This document shows, piece after piece, positions 52,157 through 61,680 of a stretch of 64,000 nt of DNA. Source of the stretch: Exiguobacterium aurantiacum DSM 6208 (GTDB taxonomy: Bacteria > Bacillota > Bacilli > Exiguobacteriales > Exiguobacteriaceae); the NCBI RefSeq assembly GCF_000702585.1, contig NZ_JNIQ01000001.1, positions 687,001-751,000 of the forward strand, read 5' to 3'. The notes below the pieces were generated by a model. That model did not search any database, was not told the DNA's origin, and worked only from the letters and a program-made list of their open reading frames with translations. Within the stretch, counting starts at the first letter, position 1; each line of letters starts with the position of its first letter. The translations under genes were made by a program, and so were the position numbers.

Positions 52157-53632
52157 ATGTCTACGAAATTAGATCATGACTCAAGCGGTTCCGTTGGCGC
52201 AAGTCCTAGTCCGAAAGACAAACGGTTAGGGCTCGGGGCCCTGACGGCGCTCGTCGTCGGTTCGATGATTGGCGGTGGTGCCTTCAACTTGGCAGCCGAC
52301 TTGGCGCAAGGAGCGAACGCGGGTGCGATTCTCATCGGCTGGGTCATCACCGGTATCGGGATTATCACGCTCGGTCTCAGTTTTCAAAACTTGACGATGC
52401 GGCGTCCCGATCTCGACGGCGGGGTATACAGTTACGCCCGAGCCGGATTCGGCCAGTTCGTCGGGTTCAACTCGGCTTGGGGCTATTGGCTCTCGGCTTG
52501 GCTCGGAAACGTCGCCTACGCGACGCTGCTGTTCAGTTCGGTCGGTTATTTCTTCCCCATCTTCGCAGGCGGTCAAAACATCGCCTCCATCATCGGGGCA
52601 TCGATTATGCTCTGGCTCGTCCACTCACTCATTTTACGAGGTATCCATGAAGCGTCGATGATTAACATCATCACGACGATTGCGAAACTCGTTCCGATTT
52701 TTGCCTTCATCACCATCACTTTGTTCTTCTTTAATCTGGACAACTTCACGTTCGACTTTTGGGGCCAAGGCGGCTTCTCGTGGGGTAGCGTGAAAGACCA
52801 AGTCGTCTCGACGATGCTCGTCACGCTCTGGGTGTTCATCGGGGTCGAAGGGGCTGTCGTCTTGTCCGGTCGGGCCCGGAAACGCTCAGATGTCGGGAAA
52901 GCGACGGTCATCGGTCTCCTCGGGACGCTCGTCATTTATTTGCTCATCTCGGTCATGTCGCTCGGGCTGATGAATCCAGAAAATGTCGCGAACGCTTCCC
53001 AACCGGCGATGGCTTATTTGTTGGAATCTGCCGTCGGGCCATGGGGGGCAATGCTCATCAACGGCGGTCTCGTCATCTCTGTGCTCGGGGCATGGCTCGG
53101 TTGGACACTTCTCGCAGCCGAGATCCCTTACGTCGCCGGAAAAGACGGCGTCTTTCCGAAATGGTTCACGAAAGAGAATAAGAACAACGCACCGGCCAAT
53201 GCGCTCTGGCTCACGAACGGTTTGATTCAATTGTTCCTCTTCACGTTCTTGTTCTCGGACGCCGCCTACAACTTTGCGTTCTCGCTCGCCTCAAGCGCCA
53301 TTTTGATTCCGTACGCATTCTCCGCGTTCTATCAAGTGAAAGTGGCGAAAGGTGGCATCGGCTATAACGCAGGTGAACGACGAACGCGTGACTTGATCAT
53401 CGGGGCGGTCGCTTCGATTTACGGCATCTGGCTCATCTACGCGGCTGGCGTGGATTACCTCTTGTTGACGACGATGCTGTACGCGCCAGGTACGCTCCTT
53501 TATGTGAAGGCACAACGTGAGAACGGCATCAAGACGTTGACGAGAACAGAATGGATCGTCGCCGGCATTTTGACGGCGCTCGCCATTGTAGCGGTCGTTC
53601 GCATCGTCACAGGTAACATCTCAGTCATTTGA
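52157..53632 (+). CDS. arcD: ArcD, arginine/ornithine antiporter
   Basis: 491 residues, APC superfamily, 12 membrane helices after a hydrophilic Ser/Pro-rich N-terminus of about 20. The GLGALTALVVGSMIGGGAFNL segment (helix 1) matches the basic amino acid antiporters; ArcD exchanges external arginine for the ornithine made by ArcB, without energy cost. Start ATG 52157 follows GAAAGGGATG. Context in the arc operon supports this over lysine or agmatine exchange. Confidence 0.93.
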   Translation: MSTKLDHDSSGSVGASPSPKDKRLGLGALTALVVGSMIGGGAFNLAADLAQGANAGAILIGWVITGIGIITLGLSFQNLTMRRPDLDGGVYSYARAGFGQFVGFNSAWGYWLSAWLGNVAYATLLFSSVGYFFPIFAGGQNIASIIGASIMLWLVHSLILRGIHEASMINIITTIAKLVPIFAFITITLFFFNLDNFTFDFWGQGGFSWGSVKDQVVSTMLVTLWVFIGVEGAVVLSGRARKRSDVGKATVIGLLGTLVIYLLISVMSLGLMNPENVANASQPAMAYLLESAVGPWGAMLINGGLVISVLGAWLGWTLLAAEIPYVAGKDGVFPKWFTKENKNNAPANALWLTNGLIQLFLFTFLFSDAAYNFAFSLASSAILIPYAFSAFYQVKVAKGGIGYNAGERRTRDLIIGAVASIYGIWLIYAAGVDYLLLTTMLYAPGTLLYVKAQRENGIKTLTRTEWIVAGILTALAIVAVVRIVTGNISVI

Positions 53633-53647
53633 TCGGGGGAAACAGAC

Positions 53648-54610
53648 ATGGTGAAAAAACGCGTCGTCATTGCGTTAGGCGGGAATGCGATCCAACAAGG
53701 GAAAGATGCGACGGCCGAGGCCCAAATTCGTGCCGTCGAAACGACCGCTGAGGCGCTCGCAGGATTGATTGAAGAAGGAATCGATGTCATCATCACGCAT
53801 GGGAACGGTCCGCAAGTCGGCAACTTGATGTTGCAACAAGCGGCTGCCGACAGTGAGGCGACGCCGGCGATGCCGCTCGACGTCTGCGGCGCGATGACAC
53901 AAGGCATGATCGGCTATTGGTTTGAAAATGCACTCACAAAAGCGCTTCGGGCCCGCGGGCTCGAACGTTCGGTCGCCCCGATCGTCACTCGGGCCGTCGT
54001 CGATCCAAACGACAGCGCCTTCAGTCACCCGACGAAACCGATCGGCCCTTTCTATTCACAGGAAGAAGCGATACGAATCGAACGAGAGAGCGGCTACGTG
54101 TTCAAAGAAGATGCCGGTCGAGGATATCGCCGGGTCGTACCGAGTCCGTTCCCGGTCGCAATCTGTGAGCATGCGGTCATCCGCGACCTCGTCGAGAGGG
54201 AACATATCGTCGTCGCCTCAGGCGGGGGCGGCATCCCGGTCGTCGACACGCCAGACGGCTATGTCGGGGTCGAAGCCGTCATCGACAAAGATTTCGCCGC
54301 CGCGAAACTGGCCGAACTCGTCGAAGCAGACATGCTCCTCATCTTGACGGCGGTCGACCACGTATACGTCAATTTCGGGACGTCTGAAGAAGCGGCTCTC
54401 GAAGAGACGACGAAAGAGCAGCTCGAGACGTACATCGCGGAAGGACAGTTCGCACCGGGCAGCATGTTGCCGAAAGTACGGGCCGCTCTCCAATTCGCGG
54501 AAACGGGAGAAGGTCGCGTCGCTGTCATCACATCGCTCGCTCAAGCACGGACGGCCGTTCGCGGCGATATCGGGACGAGGGTTCGTCTGGCCGCTACGTT
54601 ACAGCAATAA
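53648..54610 (+). CDS. arcC: ArcC, carbamate kinase
   Basis: 320 residues, amino acid kinase fold. ArcC transfers phosphate from carbamoyl phosphate to ADP, which is the ATP-generating step. Motifs [10 protein letters not shown] (about 6-15), [11 protein letters not shown] (about 44-54) and the C-terminal [13 protein letters not shown] (about 275-287) are intact. Start ATG 53648 follows GGGGGAAAC. It is the last arc gene, followed by a terminator. Confidence 0.97.
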   Translation: MVKKRVVIALGGNAIQQGKDATAEAQIRAVETTAEALAGLIEEGIDVIITHGNGPQVGNLMLQQAAADSEATPAMPLDVCGAMTQGMIGYWFENALTKALRARGLERSVAPIVTRAVVDPNDSAFSHPTKPIGPFYSQEEAIRIERESGYVFKEDAGRGYRRVVPSPFPVAICEHAVIRDLVEREHIVVASGGGGIPVVDTPDGYVGVEAVIDKDFAAAKLAELVEADMLLILTAVDHVYVNFGTSEEAALEETTKEQLETYIAEGQFAPGSMLPKVRAALQFAETGEGRVAVITSLAQARTAVRGDIGTRVRLAATLQQ

Positions 54611-54623
54611 AAATTATCGGACA

Positions 54624-54649
54624 CCGTGGCTTGCCGCCACGGTTTTTTT
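54624..54649 (+). terminator. Terminator of the arc operon
   Basis: CCGTGGC and GCCACGG pair around TTGCC, followed by TTTTTTT. Confidence 0.93.
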
Positions 54650-54734
54650 GATGAAATCGCCTTGCGTCGTTTTCAAGGCGACGACATCGGGAAGGGAAGT
54701 TGTATGTCGAAACAGACATTGCGATCATCATTGG

Positions 54735-54748
54735 TGTAAACGGTTGCA
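54735..54748 (+). promoter_or_regulatory. cre-like site before the GH31 gene
   Basis: TGTAAACGGTTGCA matches the CcpA consensus TGWAANCGNTNWCA at 13 of 14 positions, 45 bases upstream of the start. It predicts glucose repression of the glucosidase. Confidence 0.65.
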
Positions 54749-54792
54749 CTATATTGGGAAGGAAGTGACGAAGAGCGGCGACGCTCAATTTT

Positions 54793-57135
54793 ATGCGCCT
54801 ATTTGAACAAGAGAACGTTTATACGAAGCAAATGAAACCGCAGGCAGACGAACGTGCCATCGTCCAAGGAAGTTGTTATCGCTTCACCGTGCTCACGAGT
54901 CAATTGATTCGGATGGAGTACGCCGAGGATGGTGTGTTTGAAGATCGACCGACCCAAGTCGTCTGGAATCGTGACTTCGAGGTGCCAGAATTTCGTGTCG
55001 TCGAAGACGACCATGAGCTCCAAATCATCACCGAACACGTCCATTTGTACTATACGAAAGGACATTTCGCTCCGAACACGCTGTATGTCGACGTGAAAGG
55101 AAACTTCAGCACGTATTACAGCCGCTACACGTTCCAAGGTCCGGAGCGGACGCTGAAAGGGACGGCCCGTACGCTCGACCATGTCGACGGCGCGACCGAA
55201 CTCGGGGAAGGGGTCGTATCAAAGCAAGGCTACGCGGTCATCGATGATTCGAGTTCGTTCATCATGACGGACGATCGCTTCGTCGAACCGAGGCGAAAAG
55301 GAATCCATGATTTATATTACTTCGGCTACGGACACGAGTATCGTCGAGCACTTCGCGATTTTTATCAGTTGACCGGCCCGACGCCACTTCTTCCCCGTAA
55401 AGCACTCGGCAACTGGTGGAGCCGCTATTGGCGATACGATGAGACGGAGTATAAGGCGCTCATGCGCCGCTTCAAAACCGAGGACATCCCGTTCTCGGTC
55501 AGTGTCATCGACATGGATTGGCACGTCACGGACGTCCCAGAGGAGTACGGGAGTGGGTGGACCGGATATTCTTGGAATAAAAACTTGTTCCCGGACCCGA
55601 AAGGCTTCTTGACGTGGCTAAAAGAAGAAGGCCTTCTCGTCACGTTGAATTTACATCCGGCTGACGGGGTGCGTGCTTTTGAAGACCAGTACGCGGCGAT
55701 GGCCGAGGCGATGGGGGTCGACCCGGCGACGGGCGACCGGATCCCGTTTGACTTCTCTGACAAACGTTTTATCCAGGCGTACTTTGAACAGATGCATAAC
55801 CCTCACGAGGCGGACGGCGTTGATTTTTGGTGGATCGACTGGCAACAAGGGTCGACGTCGAAGATGGAAGGGCTCGATCCGCTCTGGATGCTCAACCACT
55901 ACCACGCGGTCGACATCGCCCGCGACGGCAATCGCCCGCTCATCTTCTCTCGTTATGCCGGACCGGGGAGCCACCGTTACCCGATCGGCTTCTCGGGGGA
56001 TACACTCATCTCATGGGCGTCGCTCGCGTTCCAACCGTATTTCACGGCGACGGCGGCCAACATCGGATATGGGTGGTGGAGTCATGACATCGGAGGTCAC
56101 TACCGCGGTGCGAAAGACGACGAGCTCGCTGCCCGCTGGGTCGCCTTCGGTGTGTTCAGCCCGATCATGCGTCTTCACTCGACGTTTAGCATCTTCAACG
56201 GCAAAGAGCCTTGGCGGTTCGGCTTAGAGGCCGAACGTTCGATTAAATCGTTCTTGCGCCTGCGTCATCAGCTCCTCCCGTATTTATATACGATGAACTG
56301 GCGCAATCATATAGAGGCGACCCCGCTCATCTTGCCGATGTATTACGATCATCCTGACGAGGAGGCAGCCTATGATGTGCCGAACGAGTACTACTTCGGC
56401 AGCGAGTTGATCGTCTCGCCGATCGTCGAACCGATGAACGAACGCCTTCACGTCGCCGCGACGAACGTTTGGTTGCCGCGCGGCGACTGGTTCGACTTCT
56501 TCACGGGGCATCGTTATGGCGGCGACAAGTCGTTGCGGGTGTTCCGCGGTCTCGATGAACAGGCCGTATTCGCGAAAGCCGGGGCCATCATCCCGATGGC
56601 GAGGCACCACTCGGGACGTAACGACACGGACAATCCAGAAGCGCTCGAAGTCGTCATCTTCCCGGGCGCCTCGAACACGTTCACATTGTATGAAGATAAC
56701 GGAACGGACCGGGCGTATGAGACCGGGGCTTTCGCAGAGACGACGTTCACCCTCGATTGGGAGGCAAGAAGCCTTCACATCGAGGTGTCGGGTGACCGAA
56801 CGGTGCTGCCGTCACAGCGCGACATCACGTTACTCGTTCGTGGGGTGACCGGGAACGGTGAATACAAGCAAGAGACACAGACGCTCCGAATCGAACTCGG
56901 GACGATCGAGGCGGAAATGACGGTGGAGCTGCCGGTCGAACTGACGACGAACGACCATCGACTCGACCGGCTCTATCGCTTCCTCGACCGCGCTGAAATC
57001 TCGTATGACTTGAAAGACCGACTTTACCGGATGGCGACGGCGAAGACGCGACTCGAGGCGTGGTTGTTCGATTTGCACGCGCTGGAGCTCGAGCGAGATC
57101 TTCAAGATGCGATCATGGAACTGATGCTAGATTGA
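54793..57135 (+). CDS. GH31 alpha-glucosidase
   Basis: 780 residues. A GH31 family enzyme with an N-terminal beta-sandwich, the (beta/alpha)8 catalytic barrel (about 200-540) and C-terminal beta domains. The nucleophile is the aspartate of GVDFWWIDW and the acid/base that of SGDTLISW; both motifs are intact. It probably hydrolyses alpha-1,4 or 1,6 gluco-oligosaccharides in the cytosol, as there is no signal peptide. The start ATG has no good ribosome binding site within 15 bases (GGAAGGAAG is 24 bases away), so translation initiation may be weak or the start different. It sits between arcC and the arcR-like gene with its own terminator. Confidence 0.92.
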   Translation: MRLFEQENVYTKQMKPQADERAIVQGSCYRFTVLTSQLIRMEYAEDGVFEDRPTQVVWNRDFEVPEFRVVEDDHELQIITEHVHLYYTKGHFAPNTLYVDVKGNFSTYYSRYTFQGPERTLKGTARTLDHVDGATELGEGVVSKQGYAVIDDSSSFIMTDDRFVEPRRKGIHDLYYFGYGHEYRRALRDFYQLTGPTPLLPRKALGNWWSRYWRYDETEYKALMRRFKTEDIPFSVSVIDMDWHVTDVPEEYGSGWTGYSWNKNLFPDPKGFLTWLKEEGLLVTLNLHPADGVRAFEDQYAAMAEAMGVDPATGDRIPFDFSDKRFIQAYFEQMHNPHEADGVDFWWIDWQQGSTSKMEGLDPLWMLNHYHAVDIARDGNRPLIFSRYAGPGSHRYPIGFSGDTLISWASLAFQPYFTATAANIGYGWWSHDIGGHYRGAKDDELAARWVAFGVFSPIMRLHSTFSIFNGKEPWRFGLEAERSIKSFLRLRHQLLPYLYTMNWRNHIEATPLILPMYYDHPDEEAAYDVPNEYYFGSELIVSPIVEPMNERLHVAATNVWLPRGDWFDFFTGHRYGGDKSLRVFRGLDEQAVFAKAGAIIPMARHHSGRNDTDNPEALEVVIFPGASNTFTLYEDNGTDRAYETGAFAETTFTLDWEARSLHIEVSGDRTVLPSQRDITLLVRGVTGNGEYKQETQTLRIELGTIEAEMTVELPVELTTNDHRLDRLYRFLDRAEISYDLKDRLYRMATAKTRLEAWLFDLHALELERDLQDAIMELMLD

Positions 57136-57158
57136 AGAGGGGGATTTCCCCTCTTTTT
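57136..57158 (+). terminator. Terminator of the GH31 gene
   Basis: AGAGGGG pairs with CCCCTCT around a five-base loop, followed by TTTTT. The stem begins just after the stop codon. Confidence 0.88.
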
Positions 57159-57182
57159 TCTTGTCAGAAAACTGTCGGAATT

Positions 57183-57196
57183 TGAAAGCGTTTACA
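57183..57196 (+). promoter_or_regulatory. Perfect cre site before the arcR-like gene
   Basis: TGAAAGCGTTTACA matches the CcpA consensus at every position. It lies 15 bases ahead of a TATACT -10 box (57211-57216), so CcpA would control the Crp/Fnr regulator and through it the arginine pathway. Confidence 0.78.
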
Positions 57197-57256
57197 TAAG
57201 GGGGGTCCGTTATACTTAAGAGAGAAGAAGCTGATTGAGGAAGTGAGGGATGCACG

Positions 57257-57946
57257 ATGTCACAACGATGGACCATCGACGACTTGAGACAAATCGATGT
57301 CTTTCAAAAGTGTGCTAGTCGCGAATTGGAGACACTCCTGCCGCACGTTTACTGCCGCACGTATCGAAAAGGACAGATTCTGTTTATGGAAGGTGACCCA
57401 CGCGAGCGCGTCTATTTTTTGATGGACGGCTACGTCAAACTCGAACGGTTAAATGAAGCGGCGACTTATCAATATGCAGACTATTTGAAACCGAAGCAAC
57501 TGTTCCCATACAGCGGCATGTTCACAGAGACATATTATCGGCACTCGGCGGAAGCGCTCACCGACATCTCGGTCATCTACATGCCGACCGACCGTTTCGA
57601 ACAACTCGTCTCGAGAAACGCGACGATGCTCCTGCATATTGTCGGACAGATGAACCGGATTCTTGACCTGCACGAACGGCGTGTTCAAGAGATCATTACG
57701 CCGAGTGCGACCGATCGGGTGTTGAACACGATCCATTACTTGATCGAAGACCTCGGGGAACGCGATGCCGACGGGGTCCGGGTCCGTTGTCCGTTCACGA
57801 CGGTCGAGCTGTCACGCATCTCAGGGACGTCACGGGAGACGGTCTCGAACATCTTGTCTCGGCTCCGAAAAGAAGACATCCTTCAAGTGGAGGCTCGTCA
57901 ACTCGTCACCGAACATCCTGAATACTTCGAGCAAGCGAGCCATTGA
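57257..57946 (+). CDS. ArcR-like Crp/Fnr regulator
   Basis: 229 residues. A cyclic-nucleotide-binding-type domain (about 12-120) and a C-terminal HTH (TVELSRISGTSRETVSNILSRLRKEDIL, about 178-205). It lacks the C-terminal cysteine cluster of Bacillus Fnr, so it is more like ArcR, which activates the arc operon under oxygen limitation in Bacillus and staphylococci. In B. licheniformis arcR follows arcC; here a GH31 gene lies between. Start ATG 57257 follows GAGGAAGTGAGGG. Confidence 0.83.
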   Translation: MSQRWTIDDLRQIDVFQKCASRELETLLPHVYCRTYRKGQILFMEGDPRERVYFLMDGYVKLERLNEAATYQYADYLKPKQLFPYSGMFTETYYRHSAEALTDISVIYMPTDRFEQLVSRNATMLLHIVGQMNRILDLHERRVQEIITPSATDRVLNTIHYLIEDLGERDADGVRVRCPFTTVELSRISGTSRETVSNILSRLRKEDILQVEARQLVTEHPEYFEQASH

Positions 57947-57974
57947 CACCGTTCTAAAAGGACGGTGTTTTTTT
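57946..57974 (+). terminator. Terminator of the arcR-like gene
   Basis: ACACCGT and ACGGTGT pair with an inner mismatch, followed by TTTTTTT. It begins at the last base of the stop codon. Confidence 0.87.
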
Positions 57975-57987
57975 GCATGTCCCGTTA

Positions 57988-58044
57988 AGCGAAGCGTTCG
58001 CTATGAAACGATTCATACGATATAATTAGTGAGAATCATCACAA
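57988..58044 (+). promoter_or_regulatory. cydDC promoter with Rex/Fnr-type box
   Basis: TATAAT stands at 58021-58026. Directly after it TAGTGAGAATCATCACAA (58027-58044) matches the arms of the Rex consensus TTGTGA-N6-TCACAA at 11 of 12 positions and also fits a Crp/Fnr TGTGA-N6-TCACA box. A 15-bp inverted repeat AGCGAAGCGTTCGCT (57988-58002) covers the -35 area. Rex repression in air and derepression at high NADH would match cydDC biology, but the Crp/Fnr protein next door is an alternative ligand. Confidence 0.7.
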
Positions 58045-58082
58045 AGAAATGATGTTATGGATTGTTAGAAAGGATGAACGCA

Positions 58083-59798
58083 GTGAAACGACTGCAAGCT
58101 CTCGCTTTAGCCGAAAGACGGCATATCGTCGGGCTCGTCATCGCGGCCGTCATGATCGGCTTGTCGATATTGGCCCAGGCATATTTGATCGTCGATGTCG
58201 TCGATCGAGTTTTCTTAAAAAATGAATCATTTGAAAGTGTCCTCCCAGCGCTCGGATGGCTCGTCCTCGCCCTGCTCGTGCGGGCGATGTTCGGTTACGT
58301 CTCGGGCCGAATCGGGGCGAGTCTGGCGGAGAAGGCGAAGCGGACGCTAAGGCGCCAGTTGCTCGACCGCTACACGTCGAATCCGATCGAGACCTCGCTG
58401 TCTGGTCAGTCCGGGAAAAAAGTGAGCGTCTACATGGATGCGGTCGATGAAGTCGATGCTTATTTCAGTCAATACTGGCCGCAAGTCATCCAAACGTCGA
58501 TCATCCCGCTCCTCATCCTCATCGTCGTCTTCAGCCAACATTGGATCTCAGGCGTCATCATGATGGTGACGGCACCGTTCATCCCGATTTTCTTCATCAT
58601 CATCGGGATTGCGACCCAAAAAAAGTCTGAACAACAGATGGAGAAGATGAATCAGTTCTCGGGTAAGTTTTTGGACGTCTTGCAAGGCTTGACGACGCTT
58701 AAGCTCTACGGGCGGACCGAACGGGAAGCCGAAGCCATCGAGAAGAGCAGCCTTGATTTTCGGGATGCGACGATGGTCGTCTTGAAGACCGCTTTCTTGT
58801 CCGGACTCATGCTCGAGTTTATCTCGATGCTCAGCACCGGCGTCGTCGCGCTTGAAGTCGCGCTTCAGATGGTCGTCTGGCAAAACTTGACGTTTTTCGC
58901 AGGGTTCTTGATTCTCGTGTTGGCACCTGAATATTACCTTGCCATTAAAGATTTAGGCGGGGCGTTCCATACCGGTCGCGGCAGCATGGGCGCGGCCGAC
59001 CGGATTTTCGAGGCGCTCGATGCTCCTGAGGAACGCATCACATGGGGCGACCGTGTATTGTCGAACCGCACCCCGGAGCTCGCCCTCGATGGCGTCTCGT
59101 TCCAATATGAAGGCGGGCGCTTTACGCTCCATCCGCTCAGCGGCAACATCCCGGCTCGCTCCCACGTCGCGTTGGTCGGAGCGAGCGGGTCAGGGAAGAC
59201 GACCGTCTTGAACGTCTTGTCCGGACTCGTCAATCCGGACGCCGGGCGAGTTCTTGTGGACGGCCAGCCGCTCCAGACGTACACGGATACGTCTTGGTAC
59301 GGAACGGTCGGATACATCTCACAAAACCCTTACTTGTTCGCCGGGACGCTCGCTGACAACATCGCGCTCGGCGAAACGGCCGACGAGGCGGCCATTCTGC
59401 GGGCGGCGGAAGCGGCGGGGCTCACCGACGTCATCGATCACTTGCCGGACGGGCTCGATACCGAGCTCGGGGAAGGCGGTTACGGACTCTCAGGCGGCGA
59501 ACGGCAACGACTCGCTCTCGCCCGCGCCTTCTTGAAGCGGCCGGGCATCATCTTGTTCGATGAACCGACGACAGGGCTCGATTTGATGACCGAACGGATT
59601 GTCCGGCGGTCGATTGAGGAATTGTCACGTGACGCGACGCTCGTCACCGTCGCGCACCGCCTGCACACGATCAAGCAGGCTGATGCGATTTGGTTCATGG
59701 AAGAAGGCGAGCTCGTCGCGCGTGGGACGCATGAACAGATGCTCGATGTGCCGGCCTACGCCGACTTGTTCGCACTGCAGAAAGGAGTGAGCGGATGA
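58083..59798 (+). CDS. cydD: CydD, heterodimeric ABC exporter subunit
   Basis: 571 residues, six membrane helices and one ABC domain. CydDC exports glutathione or cysteine and is needed to assemble cytochrome bd oxidase. Walker A ASGSGKTT, signature LSGGERQRL and Walker B IILFDEPTTGLD are present. The start is chosen at GTG 58083 because AAAGGA is 8 bases away; ATG 58074 overlaps that site and TTG 58062 has none. It overlaps cydC by 4 bases. The cydAB oxidase genes are not in this window. Confidence 0.9.
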   Translation: MKRLQALALAERRHIVGLVIAAVMIGLSILAQAYLIVDVVDRVFLKNESFESVLPALGWLVLALLVRAMFGYVSGRIGASLAEKAKRTLRRQLLDRYTSNPIETSLSGQSGKKVSVYMDAVDEVDAYFSQYWPQVIQTSIIPLLILIVVFSQHWISGVIMMVTAPFIPIFFIIIGIATQKKSEQQMEKMNQFSGKFLDVLQGLTTLKLYGRTEREAEAIEKSSLDFRDATMVVLKTAFLSGLMLEFISMLSTGVVALEVALQMVVWQNLTFFAGFLILVLAPEYYLAIKDLGGAFHTGRGSMGAADRIFEALDAPEERITWGDRVLSNRTPELALDGVSFQYEGGRFTLHPLSGNIPARSHVALVGASGSGKTTVLNVLSGLVNPDAGRVLVDGQPLQTYTDTSWYGTVGYISQNPYLFAGTLADNIALGETADEAAILRAAEAAGLTDVIDHLPDGLDTELGEGGYGLSGGERQRLALARAFLKRPGIILFDEPTTGLDLMTERIVRRSIEELSRDATLVTVAHRLHTIKQADAIWFMEEGELVARGTHEQMLDVPAYADLFALQKGVSG

Positions 59799-61510
59799 GT
59801 TCACTTTGGACAATCACCAAATGGATGATGAAAGAGAAGAAGGATATCGTCCTCTCGGTCTTCTTCGGTTACGTGGCCGGGATTGCCGCCGTCGCGTTGT
59901 TCGCGGCGAGCGGGTATCTCGTCTCACGGGCCGGGCTCGTGCCGCCGCTCTATGCGCTCATGATCCCGGTCGTCTTGATCAAATTGTTCGGCGTCATCCG
60001 GGCAAGCGCGAGGTACCAAGAACGCCTCGCGTCGCACCGGGCGACGTTCACGATTTTGAGCGAACTTCGCGTTCGGTTTTATCGACAGCTCGAACCGCTC
60101 GTCCCGAACATCTTTGCGAAGTACCGGAGCGGGGATTTGCTCGCGCGTGTCGTCGGGGACGTCGAAAGTTTACAGAATTACTTTCTGCGCGTGTTCTATC
60201 CACCTATCATCTTAGTGCTCGTCTTCATGAGCACGATCTTTTTCGTCACGTACTTCTCATTGTTCGTCAGCCTTTGGATCTTGTTTGGCGTGTTCGTGAC
60301 CGGATTTTTGATTCCGGTGTTGTTCGCCGGGATCCGCGCCAAACACGACCAAGAGATTCGGGCGTTGCGCGGTGACTTGTCGAGCGGGATGACGGAGATG
60401 ATGTACGGTTATCGAGACTTGTTGCTGCATGATCAACTCAGTCGCACGCGAGACGATTTACTCGATCGAAGTGATCGATACGCTGCGGTGCAGCGGCGAG
60501 ACGTGACGAACCAGTTCTTCAACTCGTCGCTCGTCGTCGGGGCATCTCTCCTCGTCTCGTGGGGAGTGCTCGCCATCGGCGCTTACCTCGTCGTCGGAGG
60601 AGATCTCGACGGGCTCTTCCTGGCGATGCTCATCATGATGTCGCTCACGGCGTTCGAGAATGCGACACCGATGGCCGTCTTCCCGGGTCATTTTGCGGAC
60701 AGCAAACAAGCGGCTGACCGATTGCTCGAGGTCGTCGCCCCGAGCGAGGCGATCGAGGCGGCAGAGGCCGCACGACATCCGATCTCGCTTCTGGCGGCGC
60801 CAGCGCTCAAAGTCGAGGGCGTGAGCTATCGCTACCCGGACACGTTCCGTGACGTTCTCGTCGACGTCGACGCCACGTTCGCGAGCGGAACGAAAACGGC
60901 AATCGTCGGACCGAGCGGGTCGGGGAAATCGACGCTCTTACAGTTGCTCCTCGCTTTTATTCGCCCCGATGAAGGAAACGTCCTCATCGACGAGTCGCGC
61001 CTAGACGATGTCACCCAGGCGTCGGTTTGGGAGCACGCGAGCGTCGTCCTGCAAGAGAATCACTTCTTCTTCGGGACGGTGCGCGACAATTTGGCGCTGG
61101 CCGGTGAACATGCGGACGACGCGATGACGGCAGCGCTCAGAAGCGTCCGGCTCGACTTCTCACTCGATGAACCGGTGCTTGAGAAAGGGGCCAACTTGTC
61201 GGGCGGAGAACGTCAACGACTCGCCATCGCCCGGGCGCTGCTCAAAAACGGCTCGCTCTGGCTTCTCGACGAGGCGACCTCGGCGCTCGATGCGCGGACC
61301 GAGGCGGATGTGTACGCCGCGATGTTCGACACGGCACAGGCGTCGACGCTCATCATGGTCAGTCACCGTCTGAACGGCCTCGAGGCGTTCGATCAAATCA
61401 TCGTCATGGAAGCTGGCCGTGTCATCGAGGTCGGTTCGTACGAGGACTTGATGCGAAGCCGTGGCACGTTCTATGCCTTGAAGCAAATCGAGCAAGATGT
61501 GTTCGCCTAA
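59795..61510 (+). CDS. cydC: CydC, heterodimeric ABC exporter subunit
   Basis: 571 residues, partner of CydD: an ABC transmembrane domain (MKEKKDIVLSVFFGYVAGIAAVALFAASGYLVSRAGLVPP) followed by an ABC domain with GPSGSGKST, LSGGERQRL and LLDEATSALD. Length equal to CydD and gene overlap are as in known cydDC pairs. ATG 59795 follows GAAAGGAGTG. The operon ends in a terminator that also closes the predicted small RNA on the other strand. Confidence 0.92.
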   Translation: MSSLWTITKWMMKEKKDIVLSVFFGYVAGIAAVALFAASGYLVSRAGLVPPLYALMIPVVLIKLFGVIRASARYQERLASHRATFTILSELRVRFYRQLEPLVPNIFAKYRSGDLLARVVGDVESLQNYFLRVFYPPIILVLVFMSTIFFVTYFSLFVSLWILFGVFVTGFLIPVLFAGIRAKHDQEIRALRGDLSSGMTEMMYGYRDLLLHDQLSRTRDDLLDRSDRYAAVQRRDVTNQFFNSSLVVGASLLVSWGVLAIGAYLVVGGDLDGLFLAMLIMMSLTAFENATPMAVFPGHFADSKQAADRLLEVVAPSEAIEAAEAARHPISLLAAPALKVEGVSYRYPDTFRDVLVDVDATFASGTKTAIVGPSGSGKSTLLQLLLAFIRPDEGNVLIDESRLDDVTQASVWEHASVVLQENHFFFGTVRDNLALAGEHADDAMTAALRSVRLDFSLDEPVLEKGANLSGGERQRLAIARALLKNGSLWLLDEATSALDARTEADVYAAMFDTAQASTLIMVSHRLNGLEAFDQIIVMEAGRVIEVGSYEDLMRSRGTFYALKQIEQDVFA

Positions 61511-61513
61511 ATG

Positions 61514-61553
61514 AAAAACGAGCGGCTCCGTCGGAGAGCCGCTCGTTTTTTTT
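61514..61553. terminator. Bidirectional terminator of cydDC and the opposite small RNA
   Basis: AACGAGCGGCTC and GAGCCGCTCGTT form a 12-bp stem with a 7-base loop. Eight T residues follow on the plus strand and five on the minus strand, so it can end transcripts from both sides. Confidence 0.93.
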
Positions 61554-61674
61554 ATGGCAAATCTGGGTGCAACAAATGGGGGTTGTCGCATTGCTTTCAA
61601 AAAGAGTGTCGTGGAGGGGAATCCACGTGACGCATGCGTTTGGGGAACGAGCGCGTCAAGCTTTTGGGAGCTAC
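61515..61674 (-). ncRNA. Predicted Fur-controlled C-rich small RNA (FsrA/IsrR-like)
   Basis: About 160 nt from an expected start near 61674 to the terminator at 61514-61553. No reading frame with a ribosome binding site is present. The RNA folds as consecutive small hairpins: AGCU/AGCU with a CCC loop (61672-61659), CGUU/AACG with a CCCCA loop inside a GACGC/GCGUC stem (61657-61630), CGUGGA/UCCACG with a UUCCCC loop (61627-61610), and ACAA/UUGU with a CCCCCAU loop (about 61586-61572), then the terminator. C-rich loops that pair with G-rich ribosome binding sites are the hallmark of the iron-sparing RNAs FsrA (Bacillus) and IsrR (Staphylococcus). The promoter carries a Fur box. Confidence 0.72.
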
Positions 61675-61680
61675 ACGTTG

